Assembly: GCF_025165795.1 (NCBI RefSeq) | Contig: NZ_JAJAGO010000004.1 | Location: forward strand, 124,001-188,000 | Direction of reading: 5' to 3' | Length of the DNA: 64,000 nt | DNA from: Streptomyces gossypii | GTDB taxonomy: Bacteria; Actinomycetota; Actinomycetes; Streptomycetales; Streptomycetaceae | Shown here: in pieces, positions 7,874-16,805 of the stretch | How positions within the stretch are numbered: position 1 is the stretch's first letter | Layout of the letters: each line of letters begins with the position of its first letter | Position numbers and translations under genes: made by a program | Notes under the pieces: generated by a model | What the model was told of the DNA's origin: nothing | The model's database searches: none | Seen by the model: the letters and a program-made list of their open reading frames with translations, nothing else

Positions 7874-8443
7874 TCAGCAGCCGAGCGCGGCGCGTGCGTC
7901 CATCAGCGCGAAGCCCAGGAGATTCAGCCCCCGCCACTCCGCGGGCCGGGCGGCGCGATCATCGTCCGCGGCGAGCCCGATACCCCAGATCCGGTCAACC
8001 GGGCTGGCCTCCACGAGCACGCGCCGCCCCGTCGTCAGCAGATAGTCCCGCAGCTGCGGATGCTGCCCGAACTTGGCAACGTTCGCCCGGACGACGATGG
8101 CGTACCGGTGCGCTTCCCAGGTCTCTTCGTCGAAGCGGGCGACCTGGCGCCCCAGCGCCTTGATCTCGCCCGGATCGCGGGCCGCCAGGATGCGCGCCGC
8201 CGTCCGTTCATCGCCGAACAGCCACGCCTTCTCGGCCATCATGCACTGCTCGGCGCTGCGGTACGTGACGCCTTCGACGGCGAAGTCCGCCTGCCACCAC
8301 TGGCTGAGGCACCCGCTGCCGATGCCGCCGCCCCGTGGCGGCCGGTGGCCCCAGAAGTACAGGAACTTCAGCCGCTGACCGCGCTGTTCGAGGCGCCGCA
8401 ACTCCGTGACATCACGCGGCACCACCGGTGCGGATTCGGACAT
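7874..8443 (-). CDS. NADAR family protein (YbiA-like N-glycosidase)
   Basis: 189-residue protein with the NADAR signature: KFLYFWGHRPP, SQWWQADFAVEGVTYRSAEQCMM (split here by family gaps), EKAWLFGD and a C-terminal DRIWGIGL. The characterised relative YbiA/RibX hydrolyses the glycosidic bond of damaged early riboflavin intermediates; other NADAR proteins act on ADP-ribose-type adducts. The exact substrate here is unknown. It is monocistronic and convergent with the DUF1348 gene; its promoter lies in 8444-8637. The 80-bp gap on the other side contains a short CACTGC repeat near 7811-7830. Confidence 0.92.
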   Translation of the reverse strand: MSESAPVVPRDVTELRRLEQRGQRLKFLYFWGHRPPRGGGIGSGCLSQWWQADFAVEGVTYRSAEQCMMAEKAWLFGDERTAARILAARDPGEIKALGRQVARFDEETWEAHRYAIVVRANVAKFGQHPQLRDYLLTTGRRVLVEASPVDRIWGIGLAADDDRAARPAEWRGLNLLGFALMDARAALGC

Positions 8444-8637
8444 GCGGGCGAGTCTGCCAGCTCTCCCGCTCCAGAGGCCACGGAGTTACCCGACCTTGGC
8501 TTCCCCGTAGTAACAGGTGACCTGGCGGCCCGAGCCCGAGCCTGAGTCCGTGCCCCGCGCACGCGGTCGGATCAGTCGACGGAATAGTCACTTCCACCAC
8601 TGATCCGTGGTCATTGCGTCGACCGATACCCCAGACG

Positions 8638-8898
8638 TCATCCCCGCCCCCGCCTGCTGAGGGCGTTGGCGGCAGCCACGGACGCCGCCAGCCGCTCATC
8701 CGGGGTGGCGGGGCGGACCCGGGCCGGAGCCGCGTCCCACTCCCGACCGCCGCGCAGGGGCCGAAGCTGGAGATACGAACCCTCGCGGCCACACACCTCG
8801 CCGACCCACCCAGTGCGCTCGTCCACCACGACCATGCCCACGGTCACGGAGGATGCGGCCAGCGCGGGCCCGTCATGCTCCCCGGTCACCGAGGGCAC
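8638..8898 (-). CDS. Small conserved Streptomyces protein of XRE/DUF397 module
   Basis: 86 residues. The core TVGMVVVDERTGWVGEVCGR followed by GSYLQLRPLRGGREWDA looks like a small SH3/KOW-like beta barrel. Such proteins are commonly encoded beside Scr1-type XRE and DUF397 genes in Streptomyces; the function is unknown. The start overlaps the end of the upstream small ORF by 13 bp, so the two are probably co-translated. Confidence 0.7.
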   Translation of the reverse strand: MPSVTGEHDGPALAASSVTVGMVVVDERTGWVGEVCGREGSYLQLRPLRGGREWDAAPARVRPATPDERLAASVAAANALSRRGRG

Positions 8899-9119
8899 CT
8901 CCGCAGCACGGCCGCGAGCTCGTGCGCCGTCACGAGATTGCAGCGCCCCAGCGCCACCAGCGGGGCCGGACCGACGTCCCCGGTGCAGGACAGGAGATCG
9001 ACGGACAGGGACGGCAGGGTCACATCGACCGCCCGCAGCGCGTCCCGCAGCAACTCGACGGCCTCCTCCGCCGCGAACAGCCCTTCACCATGGCGGGGGG
9101 AATCCGTGGGGGAATCCAT
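8886..9119 (-). CDS. Small conserved Streptomyces hypothetical protein
   Basis: 77-residue, mainly helical acidic protein (LFAAEEAVELLRDALRAVDV, then NLVTAHELAAVLRRC). It is recurrent beside XRE/DUF397 modules but has no known function. ATG 9119 lies only 32 bp from the divergent XRE start at 9151, so the promoter regions overlap and the XRE protein may control both directions. First gene of a two-gene unit with 8638-8898. Confidence 0.7.
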   Translation of the reverse strand: MDSPTDSPRHGEGLFAAEEAVELLRDALRAVDVTLPSLSVDLLSCTGDVGPAPLVALGRCNLVTAHELAAVLRRCPR

Positions 9120-9150
9120 GCGTCACACCCACAGAGGGGCGTTGGTCAGC

Positions 9151-9870
9151 ATGACCTTGCCGAAGACCCTGGACCCGTACAACTCTCCCCGCGCGTTCTA
9201 CGGAGCGGAGCTGCGCCGCATAAGGGAAGCGGCGGGCCTCTCACAGGGCCAGCTGGGCGAGCGCGCGTTCTGCTCGGGCACGTACGTGGGCCAGTTCGAG
9301 TCGACGGTCCGGCGCCCGCAGCCCGACCTGTCCCGGACGTTCGACGAGGTGCTTGGCAGCGGCGAGCACCTCCAGCGCCTGTGCAGGCTGGCCCGCAAAT
9401 CCAAACACCCCGAGTACTTCGCGGACGCGGCGGAGTTGGAACGCCTCGCCAAGACCATCAGCGAGTACGCGCCGACCCTGGTACCGGGGCTCCTCCAGAC
9501 GGAGGAGTACGCGCGGGCACTTACGCGGTACGAGGCGGTCCTGCGGGCGCCGCTGGGCGGCTTTGCCGTGATGAAGGAGCAGCTGCTCCACCTCGTCGAC
9601 GCGGCCCGGACACGACGTGCCATCGTGCAGGTGTTGCCCTTCAGCGCAGTGGACGATGCCTTTATGAGCAGCATGGCGTCCGTGATGACCTTCAGCGATG
9701 CTCCCCCCGTCGTGTACACCGAGGGCTCACACGCTGGCCAACTGATTGAAGAACCGACGTTGGTAGAGCGCTACCAGAGGTCATACGATCTGGTCAGGGC
9801 CGCCGCGCTTTCACCAAAGGCATCGCGGTGCCTGATCGACTCGGCGACGAAGGACTTCACAAGATCATGA
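9151..9870 (+). CDS. Scr1-type XRE regulator with internally shortened DUF5753 domain
   Basis: 239 residues. Residues ~12-75 form an XRE helix-turn-helix (ELRRIREAAGLSQGQLGERA, SGTYVGQFES). The rest is the DUF5753 domain found in developmental regulators of the WhiJ/Scr1 type. Family members are usually ~275-290 residues. Here LLQTEEYARALTRYEAVL jumps directly to RAPLGG, skipping about 40 residues normally rich in Arg/Glu before the conserved L(R)xxVGG strand. The reading frame is preserved. It overlaps the DUF397 gene by 4 bp (ATGA). Whether the shortened protein folds is unclear. Confidence 0.85.
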   Translation: MTLPKTLDPYNSPRAFYGAELRRIREAAGLSQGQLGERAFCSGTYVGQFESTVRRPQPDLSRTFDEVLGSGEHLQRLCRLARKSKHPEYFADAAELERLAKTISEYAPTLVPGLLQTEEYARALTRYEAVLRAPLGGFAVMKEQLLHLVDAARTRRAIVQVLPFSAVDDAFMSSMASVMTFSDAPPVVYTEGSHAGQLIEEPTLVERYQRSYDLVRAAALSPKASRCLIDSATKDFTRS

Positions 9871-10082
9871 ACACCGCACCCGGCCTGGGCACCGCTGTCT
9901 GGCGCAAGTCCTCTCACAGCAATGGGGAGGGCGGCAGCTGCGTCGAGGTCGCCGACGGCTACCCCGGCGTGCTGCCCGTCCGCGACAGCAAGACGCCCGA
10001 CGGCCCCGCCTTGATCTTCCCCGCCGACGGGTGGACCAGCTTCGTCACCGCAGTCAGGAGCGGGGCACTCTCCGCCCGCTGA
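9867..10082 (+). CDS. DUF397 domain protein
   Basis: 71-residue protein with the diagnostic DUF397 features WRKSSHSNGEGGSCVEVA, VRDSKTPDGP and the final WTSFVTAVRSG. DUF397 proteins are partners of Scr1-type XRE regulators and are thought to antagonise or modulate them. Translation is coupled to the regulator by an ATGA overlap. A 9-bp gap separates it from the convergent acyl-CoA dehydrogenase gene. Confidence 0.93.
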   Translation: MNTAPGLGTAVWRKSSHSNGEGGSCVEVADGYPGVLPVRDSKTPDGPALIFPADGWTSFVTAVRSGALSAR

Positions 10083-10091
10083 ACAGCCCCG

Positions 10092-12296
10092 TCAGATCAC
10101 GGGGCGGGGCTCGGCGTCACGGGGCAGCCCGAGCAGCCGCTCGGCGATGAGGTTCAGGCGGATCTCCAGGGTGCCCCCGGAGATCGTGAGGGAGCGCGAA
10201 CGCAGCAGCTCCCGCACCGCGTCTTCGCCCGGCCCCTCACAGAAGGCGCCTGCCGGGCCCAGCAGTTCCAGTTCCAGTTCCGCGAGCTGCTGCAAGTGCC
10301 GGGATTCCACGACCGTACGGATGCCGCGTGCACCCGTCTCCTGGCCCGCGATCTGCTGAAGTGCCCCACGCAGATCCATGCAGCCCAGCGCGTGCGCCTC
10401 GGCCAGAAGCCGACCGAGGCGCTCCCGCACGGAGGCGTCCGCGCCCCAGGCGCCTCCAGCGTGAACGAGGAGGGATTCCAGCCTCTCCCCGAAGGGCAGC
10501 CGCTCAGGCAGACGCACCGGTTCGTTGCGGGGCGTGTGCCCGGCGGTCTGCCAGCCCCGGCCCACCTGCCCGAAGGCGGCGTCTTCCGGTAGTACGGCGT
10601 CCTCGAAGGAGACCTCGTCGAAGGGCGCGTCGCCGGTGATGTCCTGGAGCGGCCGTACCTCGACGCCAGGCGTGTTCCTCATGTCGACGAGGAAGCAGGT
10701 AAGCCCCTCCGTCCCGGCTGCCGCCGGATCTGTGCGGGCGAGGAGGATGCCCCAGTGCGCCTGTTGCGCACCCGAGATCCACGCCTTCTGGCCGTTGACC
10801 CGCCAGCCGCCGCCCTGTTCGGCGGTCCGCCGTTCGGCCCTCGTGCGCAACGAGGCGAGGTCCGAGCCCGCGTCCGGCTCGGAGAAGAGCTGGCACCACT
10901 GCGACTCGCCGCGCAGCGTGGGCGGCAGGTGCCGCTCGCGCTGGGCCGCCGTGCCCAGTTCGGCCAGCAGGGGCACCGCCCAGGTGGTGACGCCCAGCCC
11001 GCTGATCCACACCCCGGCCTCCCGCGCCTCCTTCCGCACCGCCAACTGCCGTACGGGCCCCGCGCCGAGCCCGTACGGCTCGGGCAGTTCGGGCTCCGTG
11101 TATCCGGTGAGCGCCAGGACCCGTCGGGCGGTGGCCGGGTCGAGTCCCTCGGCGCGCGCGATGATCTCGCGTGCCTGGTCGCGAAAGGGCTGGGCCTCCG
11201 GCGGCAGCTCCAGCCGCAGCGGGCGCCTGGCACCGCCTGCGGCCAGCCGGGCGGCCCGCCGAAGGTGTGTGCCGCCGCCGAGCAGCTGCCGTGCCACCAG
11301 GGCGCGGCGGAGCGAGAGATGGGCGTCATGTTCCCGGGCGAAGCCGGTGGCGCCGAGGATCTGGAGGCAGTCCTGGGCGGAGCGGTACGCCGCCTCCAGC
11401 GCTCCGGCAGCGGCGAGCGAGGACACCAGGCCACGCACCGGTGCGGCTTCGTCCATAACGCGCGCCGCGTCCCAGGTCAACGCACGGGCCTGGTCGAGGC
11501 GTACGGCCATCTCGGCGCAGCGGTGCTTGACCGCCTGGAACGCACCGATCGGCTGTCCGAACTGGACGCGGAGTGCCGCGTGCCCGGCCGCCGTCTCCAG
11601 TGCGCGCGCGGCCACCCCGCAAGCCTCGGCGGCGAAGAAGGTCCGGGCGAGATCGTCCACCTGGGCGGAGTCCAGGGCGAGTACGCGTCCGCCCGGCACG
11701 GTGACGTCCTCGGCGGCCACTTCGGCGGTCGACCGCAGCGGGTCCGCGCTCTGGTGCGTCCGGGTGCGGAGGTCTGCCGCGTCGACGCTCAGCCAGAGCG
11801 TCCCGCCGGCGGACGCGGCCGCCAGCACCAGGACGTCCGCGTCCGCTCCGCCGAGGACGGGCGGTGCCGTGCCGTTCAGCAGGTGGCCGCCTCTCTCGGC
11901 GGGCGTGGCGGTCAGCGAGCCGGTGCCCAGCGCGACGGCCCCGATCCGCGTCCCCTCTGCCAGGGCTGTCGCCAGCTCGGCCAGCCCGCCCCGCAGCAGC
12001 AGTTCGGCGGCGAGCACGGTGGGCAGATACGGGCCGGGCAGCAGCGCGCGGCCGGTCTCCTCCAGTACGACGGCGAGATCCGTCAGCGTGCCACCCCCGC
12101 CACCGCACGCCTCGGGCAGCTGCGGCCCGATCAGGCCCATCCCGGCCAGCTCGCCCCAGTACGGCGGGCGGGCGGCGGCGACGGGCGGCACGCCGTCCAG
12201 GAGCTCTTGCCGCCACCCGGACGGCACGGCCCGCTCCACCCACCCGCGCACGGCCTCCGTCAGCTCCCGCTGCTCCCGCGTGATCCCGAGTCCCAT
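10092..12296 (-). CDS. Fused two-domain acyl-CoA dehydrogenase (FadE/ChsE type)
   Basis: 734-residue tandem acyl-CoA dehydrogenase. Domain 1 spans ~1-350; domain 2 ~375-734. Domain 2 keeps FAD/substrate motifs (WCQLFSEPDAGSDLASL, ITGDAPFDEVSFEDA) and the C-terminal ISGGTLEIRLNLIAERLLG, which includes the Glu-containing GGT-E segment. Domain 1 is degenerate at that position (LQILGATGFAREHDAHL). This matches fusions of the alpha and beta subunits of alpha2beta2 dehydrogenases that act on bulky acyl-CoAs such as steroid side chains. ATG 12296 was chosen as the start of the conserved LGITREQRELTEAV; the longer frame overlaps non-coding DNA. It is downstream of two membrane-protein genes with a 38-bp gap. 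Confidence 0.92.
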   Translation of the reverse strand: MGLGITREQRELTEAVRGWVERAVPSGWRQELLDGVPPVAAARPPYWGELAGMGLIGPQLPEACGGGGGTLTDLAVVLEETGRALLPGPYLPTVLAAELLLRGGLAELATALAEGTRIGAVALGTGSLTATPAERGGHLLNGTAPPVLGGADADVLVLAAASAGGTLWLSVDAADLRTRTHQSADPLRSTAEVAAEDVTVPGGRVLALDSAQVDDLARTFFAAEACGVAARALETAAGHAALRVQFGQPIGAFQAVKHRCAEMAVRLDQARALTWDAARVMDEAAPVRGLVSSLAAAGALEAAYRSAQDCLQILGATGFAREHDAHLSLRRALVARQLLGGGTHLRRAARLAAGGARRPLRLELPPEAQPFRDQAREIIARAEGLDPATARRVLALTGYTEPELPEPYGLGAGPVRQLAVRKEAREAGVWISGLGVTTWAVPLLAELGTAAQRERHLPPTLRGESQWCQLFSEPDAGSDLASLRTRAERRTAEQGGGWRVNGQKAWISGAQQAHWGILLARTDPAAAGTEGLTCFLVDMRNTPGVEVRPLQDITGDAPFDEVSFEDAVLPEDAAFGQVGRGWQTAGHTPRNEPVRLPERLPFGERLESLLVHAGGAWGADASVRERLGRLLAEAHALGCMDLRGALQQIAGQETGARGIRTVVESRHLQQLAELELELLGPAGAFCEGPGEDAVRELLRSRSLTISGGTLEIRLNLIAERLLGLPRDAEPRPVI

Positions 12297-12334
12297 ACGG
12301 AAAACTAGATCACAGCCCCTGAGGGCAGAAGCAA

Positions 12335-13534
12335 TCAGCCGATCGCCGGTATCTCCATCTTCAGCGGGCCGCATCCGATGCGTTTCGCTTCGGCGGCGAC
12401 GTACTCGGAGAACAGGGCGCGGGCCGTGGCCGGCTTGAGTTGGACGCTGCCCTGGCTCAGCATGAAGACCACCGGGCCGGTCTGACAGGACGCTTCGAAG
12501 GCTGCCCGCGCGGACCCCAGCGTGCCGTCGCCGTCGTCGCTCTCGATCCGGGTGCCCGAGCCCCGCACCGCATGGGTGAGGCTCCGTGCGAGTCCGGGGT
12601 GTTCGACAGTGATGAGGTGCACGTCGTCGATGTCGTAATCGCTGTACCCGAGGTCGCAGCTGCGAATCGGCCCGCCGCCCCCAGATCGCCGCTCAAGAAC
12701 CAGCTGTTCGTCGGCCGAGGAGGGGGTGTTGAGTCCTTCGATGCCGCAGAGCGCCTCCGGCCGCGAGTCCTGCGCCTGGGTGAGGGCGGGGAGTTCGCCG
12801 GGATCCTCGAACCTGCCGTCGCATCCCAGCCTGTCCATCGTGCCGTTGGCCACACGAGTGACGGCGCGACCGAGCACCCGGCGCATCTCGTCGTCCTCCG
12901 GACCGGAGTACCGGCCCGAACCACCGGTGTCGACATCGACGATGGTCGGGGGCGGGTCCGAACCGGCGCTCGAGCCGCTGGCACACGACTGCGGCAGTGT
13001 CAGCCACGCTCGGGCGGGCGAGGTCATCCCCAGGAGCTCACCGCCCAGCGGGGCCATGTCGGAGGCGAGGAACTTCTCGTGCCAGTCGTTGGGTTCACTC
13101 CCGTAGTCACCGCCCGGGGTGTGCACACGGAATGTCACCGCCCAGTCGGCGCGGCCGTAGCGGTCCCCCGTCAGGCGGCACTCCCCGCTGACCTCCACGC
13201 CGTCGCCCGGAGACAGCTCCTGTGCTCTGATCTTCTCGCTGCCGAGCGGCAGCGCTTCGAGGTCGTCCTCGCTCAGCGTGCCCCAGCAGGCGTCCTCATC
13301 GAAGAACGGCGGCGCGCCGGTCTGCCACGCCATGGTTCCGGCGCCCAGCAGGACACCGGCGACAGCGGCAGCGAGGACGGCGCCCGGCTTCCCCCGCAGC
13401 ACGCGCCGCCACCACTGCCACTGCCGCCAGCGCGGGCGCGGGCGCGGTGCGGGCCACGCTGCTGCGCTGGCGGCGTGCGGCGCAACGGGCGCCTCCGCCG
13501 AGCTCGGCTCCGGCGCCGACGTGTCATCGGTCAT
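12335..13534 (-). CDS. Single-pass membrane-anchored hypothetical, paralog of 13579-14889
   Basis: 399 residues. An Ala/Pro-rich cytoplasmic N-terminus and Trp/Arg patch (RPRWRQWQWWRRVL) precede one transmembrane helix (~50-68). A ~330-residue extracytoplasmic domain begins with DEDACWGTLSEDDLEALPLG and ends with FSEYVAAEAKRIGCGPL. It has scattered Cys pairs. The CWG motif after the helix and the terminal A-x-x-IGC are shared with the next gene upstream, so the two are paralogs. Function unknown. The gap to that gene is 44 bp; the pair is probably an operon. Confidence 0.85.
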   Translation of the reverse strand: MTDDTSAPEPSSAEAPVAPHAASAAAWPAPRPRPRWRQWQWWRRVLRGKPGAVLAAAVAGVLLGAGTMAWQTGAPPFFDEDACWGTLSEDDLEALPLGSEKIRAQELSPGDGVEVSGECRLTGDRYGRADWAVTFRVHTPGGDYGSEPNDWHEKFLASDMAPLGGELLGMTSPARAWLTLPQSCASGSSAGSDPPPTIVDVDTGGSGRYSGPEDDEMRRVLGRAVTRVANGTMDRLGCDGRFEDPGELPALTQAQDSRPEALCGIEGLNTPSSADEQLVLERRSGGGGPIRSCDLGYSDYDIDDVHLITVEHPGLARSLTHAVRGSGTRIESDDGDGTLGSARAAFEASCQTGPVVFMLSQGSVQLKPATARALFSEYVAAEAKRIGCGPLKMEIPAIG

Positions 13535-13578
13535 CTCGCCACTCTCCTTGCCTGTTTACCGGTGACCGGGTGCAGGGC

Positions 13579-14889
13579 TCACGGCGCCACGGCCGCGCAG
13601 CCGATCCGCGCGGCCACTTCGTTCGCGGAACGGGCGAAGACCCGCTCCGGACTGGGCCGCGCGGCGGCGCGCAGGGTCTCGTCGAGCTGCTGGAAGAACA
13701 CCGTGGGGTGGCCCGCGCAGTCGGCCCGAACCACCTGGTGTCCGGCCTTGAGTTCGCCCTTGCCCCGCCAGTCCGGGCCGGGCGCCCGCTCGCCGGTCAG
13801 CCCGTGGAACAGGGCCACCAGCCGAGGTTCGCGGACCATGACGAACTGTCCAGCCGGCGTCGGCGCGGTACCCCGGCTCCGCAGGGTCAGGGAACAGGTC
13901 TGCATCCGGTCCGTGACCGGCCCGCGCTGCACGGCCAGTCCGCCGAACTTGCCCACGTCGAACCGCTGGCCCGGGATGCGGCAAGCCGTGAAGTCCTCCC
14001 GCACTCCGTCCGCGTCCCCACTGGTGGCCGCGACCGGTGACGTCACCCGGTACGGCTCCTCCGGCGCGCAGCCGACGCTCTTCATGCCTTTCTCGGCCAC
14101 CGCGAGCATCAGTCGCGCCACCTCTGAGCGGCTGCCCACGGTGAACGGCATCTCGACGACACCGAGGTGACCGTCCCCGGTCTCGCCCCCGGCGAGGGTG
14201 ACGGCGGAGGGGCGCCCGTCGACGTCACACGCCTTCGGCAGGACGACCATGCCACGGTTGCCCGCGACCACTCCCGGCACTCCGTCGGGGAGCGGTACGG
14301 CAGAGGCGTCCAGGAAGCCGGCGAGCCACTTCCGCCGTTCCGCCGCCTTTCGCGGGACGGGCCCGAACTCGACGGTGACCCGCGATTCGAAGGTGAGCGT
14401 CTCCTGCGCCTCGCCCGCCTCCTCGCCGTACTGCTCGGTGCCGGTGCCGGTGTGGCCGCCGTGGTCGTCCGGGACCTCGGAGGTCATCACGACGGAGCAC
14501 TTGCCCTGCGGGCGGTCCGGTGACGGCACGTCGCTCGCCGTGCCGCTCCGTTCGGAGTCCGTGCGCTGCAGCACGGCGTCGCCCAGCAGGCGCGGGCCGC
14601 TGTCCTGCTTCCAGGCTCCCCAGCAGTAACGGTCCTTGTCGAAAGGCCAGGTGCCGGTCGCCTGGGCGGTCACGGCGGTGCTGCCCAGAGCCAGGGCCAG
14701 CGCTGCTCCGCCCCAGGCCAGCCGCCTTCGCCGGGAGAGCCGTCCGAAGCGCCGCAACCAGGTGGGTCTGTCATCGGTGTGGTCCGGACCGTGGGCTGGT
14801 TCCGCTCCCACGAACTCCCCCTCTTCGACGCTTGCCAGTCGATCGATGCTATCGACCGGCAGTGACAGCCGGATTTGGTGGGGCACCAT
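13579..14889 (-). CDS. Single-pass membrane-anchored hypothetical, paralog of 12335-13534
   Basis: 436 residues if ATG 14889 is used; an in-frame GTG at 14811 behind GAGGGGGAG is a good alternative. A basic stretch (RRFGRLSRRRRLAWGG) leads into one transmembrane helix, then the extracytoplasmic WPFDKDRYCWGAW motif and a C-terminus ANEVAARIGCAAVA. The CWG motif, Cys pattern and the ~300-residue outer domain match the downstream paralog. No enzyme motif was recognised. It is divergent from the methyltransferase gene at 14978. Confidence 0.85.
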   Translation of the reverse strand: MVPHQIRLSLPVDSIDRLASVEEGEFVGAEPAHGPDHTDDRPTWLRRFGRLSRRRRLAWGGAALALALGSTAVTAQATGTWPFDKDRYCWGAWKQDSGPRLLGDAVLQRTDSERSGTASDVPSPDRPQGKCSVVMTSEVPDDHGGHTGTGTEQYGEEAGEAQETLTFESRVTVEFGPVPRKAAERRKWLAGFLDASAVPLPDGVPGVVAGNRGMVVLPKACDVDGRPSAVTLAGGETGDGHLGVVEMPFTVGSRSEVARLMLAVAEKGMKSVGCAPEEPYRVTSPVAATSGDADGVREDFTACRIPGQRFDVGKFGGLAVQRGPVTDRMQTCSLTLRSRGTAPTPAGQFVMVREPRLVALFHGLTGERAPGPDWRGKGELKAGHQVVRADCAGHPTVFFQQLDETLRAAARPSPERVFARSANEVAARIGCAAVAP

Positions 14890-14977
14890 GGCCCTTCGAC
14901 GGGAGCGCCGGATTCACGGCCCGCAGGACCGTCGGCATCCACGCAAACGACAGGACGGACACCGGGGTGAGCCAGAC

Positions 14978-15658
14978 ATGAATCAGGACCAGGTGCCCAG
15001 AGTTGCGGCACGAGAGCCGGCGGCGCCAGAGCCGGCGGTGCTCGCCGCCTTCGAGACGGCTCAGGGGTTCATGCCCCTGGACGAGGGGCTCGCCCTCCAC
15101 GAGGCGGCCGTGGAGGCCGGACGGCTGGGGCTTCCGCTGCTGGAGATCGGGACTTACTGCGGACGTTCGACGATTCTGCTTGCCGATGCCGCCCGCAGGG
15201 CCGGTGTGACGACTGTCACTGTCGACCACCACCGGGGCAGCGAGGAGCAGCAGCCCGGCTGGGAGTACCACGACCCCGCGCTCGTCGACCAGGCGACCGG
15301 GCTCATGGACACCCTGCCCGCCTTCCGCCGTACCCTGCACGCCGCCGGACTGGAGGAGTACGTGGTGGCCGTCGTCGGACGGTCGCCGCAGGTCGCCGCC
15401 GTATGGAGTGGAGCGCTCGGGCTCGTCTTCGTCGACGGAGGGCATACCGATGAGCACGCCCGTGGCGATTACGAGGGCTGGGCACCGCACTTGGCCGCGG
15501 GCGGTCTGCTGGTGATCCACGACGTCTTCGAGGACCCGGCGGACGGCGGCCAGGCCCCTCACCGGATCCATCGCCGGGCACTCGATTCGGGGGCCTTCAC
15601 CCAGGTGTCCGCCACCGGTTCACTGCGCGTACTACGCCGGACGGGCGCGGGAGACTGA
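14978..15658 (+). CDS. Class I SAM-dependent methyltransferase
   Basis: 226 residues. The SAM-binding core begins LPLLEIGTYCGRSTILLADA (motif I variant E-I-G-x-x-x-G), and the beta4 strand ALGLVFVDGGHTDEHARGDY carries the VDGxH signature of the Methyltransf_24 / O-methyltransferase-like group. The ATG at 14978 follows a weak GGTGAGCC. The substrate is unknown. It is divergent from the paralogous membrane-protein genes and 24 bp upstream of the amidase gene. Confidence 0.88.
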   Translation: MNQDQVPRVAAREPAAPEPAVLAAFETAQGFMPLDEGLALHEAAVEAGRLGLPLLEIGTYCGRSTILLADAARRAGVTTVTVDHHRGSEEQQPGWEYHDPALVDQATGLMDTLPAFRRTLHAAGLEEYVVAVVGRSPQVAAVWSGALGLVFVDGGHTDEHARGDYEGWAPHLAAGGLLVIHDVFEDPADGGQAPHRIHRRALDSGAFTQVSATGSLRVLRRTGAGD

Positions 15659-15682
15659 CCCGCACCGCTACGATCGCGAACC

Positions 15683-16687
15683 GTGTCCTACGGAAGCCCG
15701 TCCCGCCGTGCCGGGACCCTGATGATCGCCCTCGCCACGCTGGTGCCCCTCTGTTTCGCGGGCTGGCTGGTGTGGAAGTCGGTGCGGGGACCGGAGAAGG
15801 AGGCGGACCCGGCCCCCGCACTCATGCCCGTGCCGTCCGCTGCGGGCAGCAACGATCCGGACAGACCGGAGGATTCCGGAAAGCCGGATGAGAACGGGAA
15901 AGACGGGGAGCAAAAGGAAAACGGGAAGAAGGACGAAAGAGGCGGAAACCGCGAGAGCGGTGAAGGGAACGAGGAGAACGAGGAGAACGGGAAGAGAGAT
16001 CCGGGGATGCCGCTCAGCGGCCGGACGGTGGTGCTCGATCCCGGTCACAATCCGAACAACCGGCATCACCCCGGGGAAATCAACGCGCAGGTGAATATCG
16101 GGACGAACATGAAAGCCTGTGACACCACCGGCACCCAGACCAACGCCGGTTACACGGAAGCGTCTTTCACTCTCGATCTCGCGCACCGGGTCCGGCAGGC
16201 ACTCGAAAAGCAGGGTGCCAACGTGAAACTCACCCAGGATGCCGACCGGCCGTTCGGCCCCTGCATCGATGAGCGTGCCGAGATCGGCAACGAGGCGGAT
16301 GCCGATGCCGTGGTGTCCCTGCACGCGGACGGATCGGGGCAGGGGAACCGGGGATTCCATGTGATCCTTCCCGCATCCGTACGGGACGGTAAGGCCGACA
16401 CGGCCAACATCGTCGGGCCCTCACGGATGCTCGGCGCCGAACTTGCCGCGAGCTACCGCGCCGCCACCGGAGCGGAGCCCGCCAACTATCTGTCCGCCGA
16501 GAACGGCTTGATGACCCGAAGCGACCTGGGCGGTCTCAACCTCAGTAAAGTCCCCAAGGTCTTCCTCGAATGCGGCAACATGCGGGATCCGCAGGATGCC
16601 GCTCAGCTCACCGATCCGAAGTGGCGGGGCCGGGCCGCCGACGGAGTCACTCGGGGGCTCGTGGCCTTCCTGACGGGGAGGCGTTAA
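15683..16687 (+). CDS. Membrane-anchored N-acetylmuramoyl-L-alanine amidase (Amidase_3)
   Basis: 334 residues. An N-terminal signal-anchor helix (~11-30) and a highly charged Lys/Glu/Asn/Gly linker (~45-108) place the catalytic domain outside the membrane. The domain (~112-334) has Amidase_3 zinc motifs: VVLDPGHNP (His), GYTEASF (Glu), VVSLHADG (His) and the late FLECGNMRD (Glu). It cleaves the lactyl-amide bond between MurNAc and L-Ala in peptidoglycan. The linker is A-rich and lower in GC than its neighbours. Start GTG 15683, 24 bp after the methyltransferase stop. Confidence 0.93.
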   Translation: MSYGSPSRRAGTLMIALATLVPLCFAGWLVWKSVRGPEKEADPAPALMPVPSAAGSNDPDRPEDSGKPDENGKDGEQKENGKKDERGGNRESGEGNEENEENGKRDPGMPLSGRTVVLDPGHNPNNRHHPGEINAQVNIGTNMKACDTTGTQTNAGYTEASFTLDLAHRVRQALEKQGANVKLTQDADRPFGPCIDERAEIGNEADADAVVSLHADGSGQGNRGFHVILPASVRDGKADTANIVGPSRMLGAELAASYRAATGAEPANYLSAENGLMTRSDLGGLNLSKVPKVFLECGNMRDPQDAAQLTDPKWRGRAADGVTRGLVAFLTGRR

Positions 16688-16805
16688 CACAGAACGGAAA
16701 CAAGAAGACGGCCCGCCACAACAGGCCATAGTCTCGCCCGTACGATGGGGTGCTCACCCCCGGCAGACAGCTCACACCCACATCAAGACCGACAAGGACC
16801 CCACG

